In this document: piece after piece, positions 27,584 through 33,354 of the stretch
Position numbering within the stretch: the first letter of the stretch is position 1
Layout of the letters: each line of letters begins with the position of its first letter
Assembly (NCBI GenBank): GCA_031273045.1
Contig: JAISSQ010000058.1
Location: forward strand, 1-36,096
Length of the DNA: 36,096 bases
From: Puniceicoccales bacterium
GTDB lineage: Bacteria > Verrucomicrobiota > Verrucomicrobiia > Opitutales > UBA953
Direction: 5' to 3'
Made by a program: the position numbers and the translations under genes
Notes under the pieces: model-generated
The model's input: only the letters and a program-made list of their open reading frames with translations
The model's database searches: none
What the model was told of the DNA's origin: nothing

Positions 27584-27614
27584 GACTTTAAAAATACGCC
27601 GTAAATTTAAAGTC
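27584..27614. promoter_or_regulatory. 9-bp palindrome overlapping a candidate promoter of the AAA/DUF4143 gene
   Basis: GACTTTAAA (27584-27592) and TTTAAAGTC (27606-27614) form a perfect inverted repeat with a 13-base spacer, just before the ATG at 27620. It overlaps TTGACT (27582-27587), a good -35 box, with ATTTAA about 17 bases on as a weak -10. The AT-rich sequence stands out from its surroundings. It could be an operator for a repressor, or a leader hairpin that hides the start codon. Confidence 0.55.
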
Positions 27615-27619
27615 CACTT

Positions 27620-28912
27620 ATGAATGCCCCTAACTCTTTCCAAGACAGGTGGTTGAGTGCCGGACTTGCCGGACAACTTGCCACGCCCTACGTCCACATC
27701 CTCTTCGGCGCGCGCCAGACGGGCAAGTCCACGCTGCTGAAACACCTGCTGCCGGCGGACACATTCTTCGTCAATCTTGCCGACCCTGCCGAGCGGAATC
27801 GGCACCTCGCGGACGCGGGCTTGTTCGCCATGCAATGCCGCGCCCTGCCGCGCGGCGAGACACCGGCAACGGTGTTTGTTGACGAGGCGCAGACGGTGCC
27901 GTCGGTCTTCGACTCGGTGCAGGCGCTTTACGACGAGGACAAAACCCGTTGGCGTTTTGTGCTGTGCGGGAGTTCGGCGCGGAAGTTGCGTCGGAGCGGC
28001 GCGAACCTGTTGCCCGGTCGCGCCCTTCTGCACCATCTCGAACCGCTGACACTCGCCGAGCAACCCTCTCCGCACGAGATGTTGCATTTTTCCCTCTCGC
28101 CGTTGCCCTTTACTTGGGATGGCACCGGCACCGGTGGCACTGCCGGCGCGACCGGCGGCGGCGGGCGAAATTTGTTTCCCCAATGGGATATCGGGGAGCG
28201 TTTGGCGTTTGGCGCGTTGCCGGGCATTGTGAACGCCGACGAGGACAACCGCGCAGCCCTGTTGGAAACCTACACCTCCGTTTTCCTTGAAGAGGAAATC
28301 CGGCGCGAGGGGTTGGTGAAGGACATCGGCAGTTTTCTTCGCTTTCTGCAACTCGCCGCGAACGAAGCCGGCGGACTGGTTAACTTTGCCTCCATTAGTC
28401 GCGAGGCGGGCATTTCCGTTCCGACCGTCAAATCGCACTACCAACTCTTGGAGGACATGTTTGTCGGTTTCTCGGTGCCGGCACTCACCGGCAGCGCGCG
28501 CAAACGGCTACTCTCCACGCCGCGCTTTTTCTTCTTCGACTTGGGCGTGCGCAACGCCGCCGCCGGTTTGGCACCGAGCATTGACACCGCACGTGCGCAA
28601 GCCGGCGCGCTCTTTGAGCAATGGGTCGGCATCGAACTTTGGAAGCGGCTCCGCTACTTGCGCGGGGGGCGGTTGCATTACTGGCGCACGGCGGACGGCG
28701 CCGAGATTGACTTCGTCATCGAACGGCAGGGCAAATGGACGCCGGTGGAGGTCAAGTGGACGGAGAACCCCAGCACCGGTGACGCCCGCCACCTCGCGGC
28801 GTTCCTGCGCGACAACTCCGGCAAAGCAGAGCGCGGTTGGATTGTCAGCCGCTGTTCCGCCCCGCTGGCACTGGCGGACAATATCACCGCAATTCCGTGG
28901 TGGATGTTATGA
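27620..28912 (+). CDS. AAA_14/DUF4143 family ATPase
   Basis: A 430-residue member of the widespread AAA_14-DUF4143 family. Walker A is GARQTGKS (30-37), Walker B VFVDEAQ (84-90), and FVLCGSSARKL the sensor region. A winged-helix-like part (NFASISREAGISVPTVKSHY) is followed by the C-terminal DUF4143 domain with GAEIDFVIERQGKWTPVEVK, a PD-(D/E)xK nuclease-like arrangement (D, then E-x-K). A GTGTGGTAGATGGGG segment (about residue 170-185) coded by CCGGNG repeats interrupts the link between the domains. These proteins are often scattered in genomes and may be selfish or defence-related; their role is not settled. The gene has its own palindromic promoter region. Confidence 0.85.
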   Translation: MNAPNSFQDRWLSAGLAGQLATPYVHILFGARQTGKSTLLKHLLPADTFFVNLADPAERNRHLADAGLFAMQCRALPRGETPATVFVDEAQTVPSVFDSVQALYDEDKTRWRFVLCGSSARKLRRSGANLLPGRALLHHLEPLTLAEQPSPHEMLHFSLSPLPFTWDGTGTGGTAGATGGGGRNLFPQWDIGERLAFGALPGIVNADEDNRAALLETYTSVFLEEEIRREGLVKDIGSFLRFLQLAANEAGGLVNFASISREAGISVPTVKSHYQLLEDMFVGFSVPALTGSARKRLLSTPRFFFFDLGVRNAAAGLAPSIDTARAQAGALFEQWVGIELWKRLRYLRGGRLHYWRTADGAEIDFVIERQGKWTPVEVKWTENPSTGDARHLAAFLRDNSGKAERGWIVSRCSAPLALADNITAIPWWML

Positions 28913-28981
28913 GGTAACGTCAAAAATCCCGTTGACGCCACCGGTGGCGCGGTTAGAACCACCGGCAACACCACCGGCAAC

Positions 28982-29042
28982 GCCTCCGAAAAACGTCACG
29001 CCTCCGAACCGTTCTTCGTCACGCCTCCGAACCGCCTCCGAA
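28982..29042. repeat. four copies of GCCTCCGAA before the UbiA gene
   Basis: GCCTCCGAA occurs at 28982-28990, 29000-29008, 29023-29031 and 29034-29042; two are preceded by CGTCAC. They fill the last part of the 150-bp gap before the UbiA start at 29063. Nothing else recognisable lies in this gap other than CCACCGGCAACA units at 28949-28980. Confidence 0.8.
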
Positions 29043-29062
29043 CCGCCCTTTCTCCCGTTGAC

Positions 29063-29974
29063 ATGAAACCCTATTTTGAACTCCTGCGCGTTCATCATTA
29101 CGTCAAGAACCTGCTCATTTTCATCCCCGTATTTTTCAGCCAGAATTTCCTCGACCCGCACTTTTTTCTCGCCGCGTTCACCGGCTTCGTCTGCTTCTCG
29201 CTGACCGCCTCAATCGTCTATATTCTCAACGATATTCGCGACATCGAGAAAGACCGCGCGCACTCGAAAAAGCGCAACCGCCCGTTGCCGTCGGGGCGCG
29301 TCACGAAGCGCGCCGCAATCCTCCTCGCCGGCGGACTCGCGCTCGCCATCGCCGCAATCATCGCGTTCTGGAGCACACGCTCGCCCGCGTTCCACCCCGC
29401 CGGTTGGACGGAACCGCTCCTGCTCGCGACCTACATGACCATCAACATCGGCTACTCGCTCGCGTGGAAAAACGTCCCCATTCTCGACGTCGCCATCCTC
29501 GCCGCCGGCTTCGTCCTGCGCGTCATTTTCGGCGCAATCATCATTGACGTCGCCATCTCCCCGTGGCTCTACCTCACCATCATCGTCGGCTCGTTTTACA
29601 TGGGCTTCGGCAAACGCCGTAACGAAATCCAAAAAGAAACCGGCAAGACCCGCGAAGTGAACCGCCGCTATTCGCACAACTTTCTCGACAAAAACATGTA
29701 TCTTTGCATGGCACTCTCCGTCGTTTTTTACTCCCTGTGGACAATTTCCGACGAAACAGTCGCCCGCTTCGGCTCAAAAGCGTTCCTCTACACCGTCCCG
29801 CTCTTCATCATAATCCTGATGAAATACAGTTTGAACATCGAACGCGCCTCCGACGGCGACCCCACCAGCGTCATCCTCAAAGACAAATACCTCGTCGGAC
29901 TCGTCCTGCTCTTCGGCGCACTCGTGTTCCTCATTGCGAACTCTCGCCTCATTGCGGAGTTTTTGCCCAAGTAA
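29063..29974 (+). CDS. UbiA-family prenyltransferase, polyprenyl-phosphate phosphoribosyltransferase-like
   Basis: A 303-residue integral membrane enzyme with about eight to nine helices. The first Asp-rich motif NDIRDIEKDRAHSKKRNRPL with PSG (56-78) is close to decaprenyl-phosphate phosphoribosyltransferase (DPPR synthase), which joins phosphoribosyl pyrophosphate to polyprenyl phosphate, rather than to quinone or heme prenyltransferases. A second polar loop carries YMGFGKRRNEIQKETGKTRE and NRRYSHNFLDKNM. It is followed after 7 bp by a HAD phosphatase-GtrA fusion, which supplies the next two steps of such a pathway. The substrate assignment is inferred from motif and context; other UbiA reactions remain possible. 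Confidence 0.82.
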   Translation: MKPYFELLRVHHYVKNLLIFIPVFFSQNFLDPHFFLAAFTGFVCFSLTASIVYILNDIRDIEKDRAHSKKRNRPLPSGRVTKRAAILLAGGLALAIAAIIAFWSTRSPAFHPAGWTEPLLLATYMTINIGYSLAWKNVPILDVAILAAGFVLRVIFGAIIIDVAISPWLYLTIIVGSFYMGFGKRRNEIQKETGKTREVNRRYSHNFLDKNMYLCMALSVVFYSLWTISDETVARFGSKAFLYTVPLFIIILMKYSLNIERASDGDPTSVILKDKYLVGLVLLFGALVFLIANSRLIAEFLPK

Positions 29975-29981
29975 CTATCAA

Positions 29982-31118
29982 ATGAACATTTACGACTTCG
30001 ACGACACCATTTACGCCGGCGACAGTTCCGTCAAATTTTTCCTCTTTGCCCTCCGCCGGCACCCCCGCCTCGCCCTCGGACTACCCGCGCAATTCTGGGC
30101 GATTTTGCGCTACAACCTCGGACTCGGCACACGCGAAGAAATGAAAGAACGCTACTTCGCGTTTATCAAAAAAATCCCCTTGGACGCCGAAATAGCCGCG
30201 TTTTGGAACGAAAACCGCGCAAAAATCAAATCATGGTATCTCGCCCAGAAACGCCCCGACGACCTCATCGTCTCCGCCTCGCCGGAGTTCCTGCTCGCGG
30301 ACATCGTCCAAAAACACCTCGGCGTCCACCTCATCGCCTCCAAACTCTCACCGGTAACGCTCAAATACGACGGACTGAACTGCCGCGGCGACGAAAAAGT
30401 CCGCCGCATCCGCGAAGTTTTTCACAACCTCTACCCCGACAAGGACTTACCCGACGCCAAAAACGCCGCCAACGTCCCCGGCGCCCCCGCCCCCGAAAAT
30501 CCCGTCGAAGCGTGCTATTCCGACTCCCTCTCCGACGCCCCCCTTGTCAACCTCGCCCCGCCCCACGGACGCTACATGGTTCGCGGCGACCGCCGCCTCT
30601 TGTGGCACGACTACCGCCCATCCCTGCTTTCCCGCCTAAAATCCACCTTTTTGACCCCGAAATTCATCCTTTTTGTGTTTTGCGGCGGCACCGGCACCGC
30701 CGTCAACATCCTCTGCTCCACCCTCTTCCTCCTCCTCCTCGGCGGCAACGCCACGCGCGGACAAGTCAGCACCGGCGGCGAATTCTCATTCACCCTCGCC
30801 CAAACCGCCTACGCATTTGGTTACGCCGCAAGCATTTTTGCCACCTACACCCTCAACGCGAAATTGGTCTTTCACGCGAAACTCGCCCTCCTCGACTTCC
30901 TTAAATTTGTCGCCTCCTACATCCCGAACTTCCTCATCTTGTTCGCCTTTGTCTCCCTCTTGCTGAACACCGCCGGCTGGCCGCCGGTGCTGGTCTATAC
31001 CCTCGCCGCCTTCGTCGCCATCCCCATCACCTACCTCCTCGTGAAACTCCTTGTCTTCGGCGGCATTGACAAACGCGCCGCCACCACTGGTGCCGGTGGC
31101 CGTGCTATGCGGAAATGA
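29982..31118 (+). CDS. HAD phosphatase fused to GtrA-like membrane domain
   Basis: A 378-residue fusion. The N-terminal part is a HAD-family phosphatase, with nucleophile Asp5 and acid Asp7 (DFDDTI), Ser98 in IVSASPEF, a Lys near 139 (GDEKVRR) and the metal-binding acidic pair Asp181/Asp185 (YSDSLSDAPL). From about residue 225 a GtrA-type domain with four membrane helices follows, beginning FILFVFCGGTGTAVNIL and containing YTLNAKLVFHAK. GtrA proteins are proposed flippases of polyprenyl-linked sugars. The start at 29982 is set by the HAD motif. Together with UbiA next to it, the fusion would dephosphorylate and flip a polyprenyl-phospho-pentose. It overlaps the convergent ABC gene at the 3' end by 14 bp. 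Confidence 0.88.
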   Translation: MNIYDFDDTIYAGDSSVKFFLFALRRHPRLALGLPAQFWAILRYNLGLGTREEMKERYFAFIKKIPLDAEIAAFWNENRAKIKSWYLAQKRPDDLIVSASPEFLLADIVQKHLGVHLIASKLSPVTLKYDGLNCRGDEKVRRIREVFHNLYPDKDLPDAKNAANVPGAPAPENPVEACYSDSLSDAPLVNLAPPHGRYMVRGDRRLLWHDYRPSLLSRLKSTFLTPKFILFVFCGGTGTAVNILCSTLFLLLLGGNATRGQVSTGGEFSFTLAQTAYAFGYAASIFATYTLNAKLVFHAKLALLDFLKFVASYIPNFLILFAFVSLLLNTAGWPPVLVYTLAAFVAIPITYLLVKLLVFGGIDKRAATTGAGGRAMRK

Positions 31119-32253
31119 CCTCGACGCCGGTGACGTCTTCCGGCGCGACCCATGCGAACATCTGCCCCGCGCTGACGCCGCCGCCGGCAACGCGCGGATT
31201 TAACTCCTTCACGCGCAAGGTGATGCCGCCGCGCGTTTTGAAGAGAACCAGCCCCGTCGCGCCGCCGAATCCCGTCGCGCTCGGCGGAACCGCCGGTGCC
31301 GCCGGTGCCGCCGCCGGTGGTGCTTCTCCCGCGCCGAGCACGCTGCCGGCGAAGGCGTTTTCGTCCGGCGCGAAGGCGTCAATGTGCAGCGACTCCGGTC
31401 GAATTAGAATGTCGAGCGGCGCGCCGACGGCGGGCGTCTTCGCGGCGTTCGCCAGCGTCCCGCGCACCTCGCCGAGCGGCGTTTTCGCGATGAATTCGCC
31501 GGCACCGGCGAAGAGCACCTTGCCGGCGACGCAGTTGGCGTCGGAGAAAAACTCGCCCGCAAAGCGCGAAAACGGCCGCCGGTAGAGCGTGAGCGGCGGC
31601 ACCGGTGGCGCGAGAACACCGGCGTCGAGCAACGCGATGCGGTCGGCGAACGCCAGCACGTCCGCGGTGATTTGCGAAACGCACACGGCGGCGATTTTGC
31701 GCTCGGCGCAGATTTTTCGGACGTTTTCCCACGCGGCGCGTCGCGCCCGCTCGTCGAGGAACGCGAACGGTTCGTCGAGCAGCAGAACGGACGGGTTTTG
31801 CGCGAGCGCGCGGGCAAGCGCGGCGCGCCGCCGCTCGGAGGCGCACATCTCGGACGGCTTTCGCCCGCCGAGCATGTCCAAGCCGAGTGCCGCCAGCGCG
31901 TCGCCGACCCGTTCGCGCACCTCCTCCGGTTCCAGCCCGCGCTGGCGCAGCGCGAACGCGACGTTTTCGCGAATGTTCAGGTGCGGCCAGAGCGCGTTTT
32001 CCTGCGTGACGAACACCACGCGCCCCGCCGGTGCCGCGCATTCCCGCCCTTCGAGCAGGACGCCACCGGCGGTGGGCGCGAGCGCACCGGCAATGACGCG
32101 CAGGAGCGTCGTTTTCCCCGCACCGGAACGCCCCGCGACAAAGAGCATTTCGCCGCCCCGAACGGTCAAATTCACGCCGTCGAGCACCACGGCATCGTTG
32201 AATTTCAGCGTCACGGATTTCAGGGCAAGGAGCGGCGGTTCGGCATGCGGCAT
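31105..32253 (-). CDS. ABC transporter ATP-binding protein (PotA/FbpC-type) with degenerate signature and H-loop
   Basis: A 382-residue ATPase with an N-terminal nucleotide-binding domain and a C-terminal OB/TOBE-like domain, as in importers for polyamine, iron or molybdate. The start MPHAEPPLLALKSV at 32253 is chosen by homology. Walker A GRSGAGKT (41-48), Q-loop Gln84 and Walker B LLLDEP with Glu161 are normal. However, the LSGGQ signature reads MCASE (136-140), and the H-loop His is replaced by Gln194 (VCVSQIT). Both changes would weaken ATP hydrolysis. The C-terminal domain contains a repeat-coded Pro/Ala linker (GEAPPAAAPAAPAVPPSATG). No permease or binding protein is next to it, so the transported substrate is unknown. 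Divergent from the SGNH gene. Confidence 0.85.
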   Translation of the reverse strand: MPHAEPPLLALKSVTLKFNDAVVLDGVNLTVRGGEMLFVAGRSGAGKTTLLRVIAGALAPTAGGVLLEGRECAAPAGRVVFVTQENALWPHLNIRENVAFALRQRGLEPEEVRERVGDALAALGLDMLGGRKPSEMCASERRRAALARALAQNPSVLLLDEPFAFLDERARRAAWENVRKICAERKIAAVCVSQITADVLAFADRIALLDAGVLAPPVPPLTLYRRPFSRFAGEFFSDANCVAGKVLFAGAGEFIAKTPLGEVRGTLANAAKTPAVGAPLDILIRPESLHIDAFAPDENAFAGSVLGAGEAPPAAAPAAPAVPPSATGFGGATGLVLFKTRGGITLRVKELNPRVAGGGVSAGQMFAWVAPEDVTGVEVISA

Positions 32254-32329
32254 GGAGTGCCGACAAAAACGAATGCCCCTGCCAATGACGAGCAACAAAC
32301 CACCGCCGGTGGTGTCGCACGCGCGCCGT

Positions 32330-33139
32330 ATGTCCAATCGCACGCCCAATCACACGCTCAACCGCACGCTCCGCCTGCTTTCCCGCTCACTCGCGTCGCT
32401 GACGCTCACCGTCGCAATCGCGCTTTTCGCCGCCGGCAACGCTTTCGCCGCCGGTGCCGCGAAGCCCGCCGCCGGTGCTGTCGCCGCATCGCCCGCGCCC
32501 GCCGACCCCGCCGCCTACCTTGCCGCGCTCAAGCGCGAAATGCAGGTCAAGTGGCCGCGCAACCGCATCATCAACCTCCACTACCACGGGCACAGCGTCC
32601 CCGCCGGCTACTTCAAGACGCCCGTCATCAACACCCTCGACGCCTACCCGCTCGCCTCGCTGCGCCTCATCAAAACGCGCTACCCGTTCGCGCAAATCAA
32701 CGTCATCAACACCAGCATCGGCGGCGAGCATTCCGTCTCCGGCGCCGCCCGTTTCAAGCGCGACGTGCTGCCGCACCGCCCCGATGTCGTGTTTTTCGAC
32801 TACGCGCTCAACGACCGAGGACTCGGTCTCGCCCGCGCCCGCGCCGCGTGGACGACGCTCATCACCGAGGCGAAGGCCGCGAAAATCAAAGTCATCCTGC
32901 TGACGCCGACGCCCGACTGGACGGTCAACCTCGCCGACCCGAACAACATCCTCGAACAGCACGCCCGCCAGATTCGCGCCCTCGCCGCCGAGCACGGCGT
33001 CGGACTGGTGGACAGTTTGGCGGCGTTCACCGAGCGCGTGAAACGCGGCGAGAACGTCCGCGACTACTTGAGCCAAATCAACCATCCGAACACGCGCGGT
33101 CACGCCGTCGTCGCCGAACTGATTGCGAAGTGGTTTTGA
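32330..33139 (+). CDS. secreted SGNH/GDSL-family hydrolase
   Basis: A 269-residue exported esterase-type protein. The start MSNRTPNHTLNRTLRLLSRS at 32330 gives a signal peptide (LTLTVAIALFAAGNAFA, cleavage near residue 40); the longer frame upstream is a shadow of the ABC gene. The SGNH blocks are recognisable: Ser89 in YHGHSVPAGY, Gly in SIGGEHS (129-135), Asn161 in YALNDRG, and His252 in QINHPNTRGHAVVAEL. The acidic residue expected three positions before His252 is Gln, so the triad is atypical, as in some environmental SGNH groups. It may deacetylate polysaccharides together with the GH51 and GH78 enzymes encoded in the window; this is inference. Confidence 0.85.
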   Translation: MSNRTPNHTLNRTLRLLSRSLASLTLTVAIALFAAGNAFAAGAAKPAAGAVAASPAPADPAAYLAALKREMQVKWPRNRIINLHYHGHSVPAGYFKTPVINTLDAYPLASLRLIKTRYPFAQINVINTSIGGEHSVSGAARFKRDVLPHRPDVVFFDYALNDRGLGLARARAAWTTLITEAKAAKIKVILLTPTPDWTVNLADPNNILEQHARQIRALAAEHGVGLVDSLAAFTERVKRGENVRDYLSQINHPNTRGHAVVAELIAKWF

Positions 33140-33190
33140 GGCACCGGCGGCGGGGAAAGGCGGGTCAGGAGCGCGAGGAGCACCGCATAC

Positions 33191-33220
33191 ATGGAGCGCC
33201 GCACATGGAGCGCCACACAT
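33191..33220. repeat. tandem ACATGGAGCGCC units before MITE-like copy 2
   Basis: ATGGAGCGCC is repeated at 33191 and 33205, and again at 33219 where it begins the left end of the element, with a period of 14 bases. They look like repeated copies of the terminal bases of the element, comparable to the 14-bp duplication beside copy 1. Confidence 0.8.
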
Positions 33221-33340
33221 GGAGCGCCGACTTTCAAGTCGGCTCGGCGGTGTTGCGGCGATAGCCGCCTTGCGTCTCTAAAAAAGAGTGGCGGCTACCG
33301 CCGCACGGAGGGGGCGAGCCGACTTGAAAGTCGGCGCTCC
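33221..33340. mobile_element. MITE-like element, copy 2 (complete)
   Basis: A 120-bp element with perfect 24-bp terminal inverted repeats at 33221-33244 and 33317-33340; each contains the inner palindrome GCCGACTT-AAGTCGGC. The centre is a hairpin with 16-bp stems (33254-33269 with 33290-33305, one mismatch) and a 20-base loop holding TCTCTAAAAAAGAG. The central loop is inverted relative to copy 1. It contains no gene, so any transposition would need an enzyme in trans. It occupies the gap between the convergent SGNH and GH78 genes. Confidence 0.88.
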
Positions 33341-33354
33341 CACCGACGGTGCGC

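Noticed and set aside
28063-28130. Possible third copy of the composite repeat in the AAA/DUF4143 gene (LHFSLSPLPFTW resembles the reverse-strand translation of the core)
   Set aside because: At the DNA level the match to the reversed core is poor and no arms are found; only the CCGGNG part is clear.
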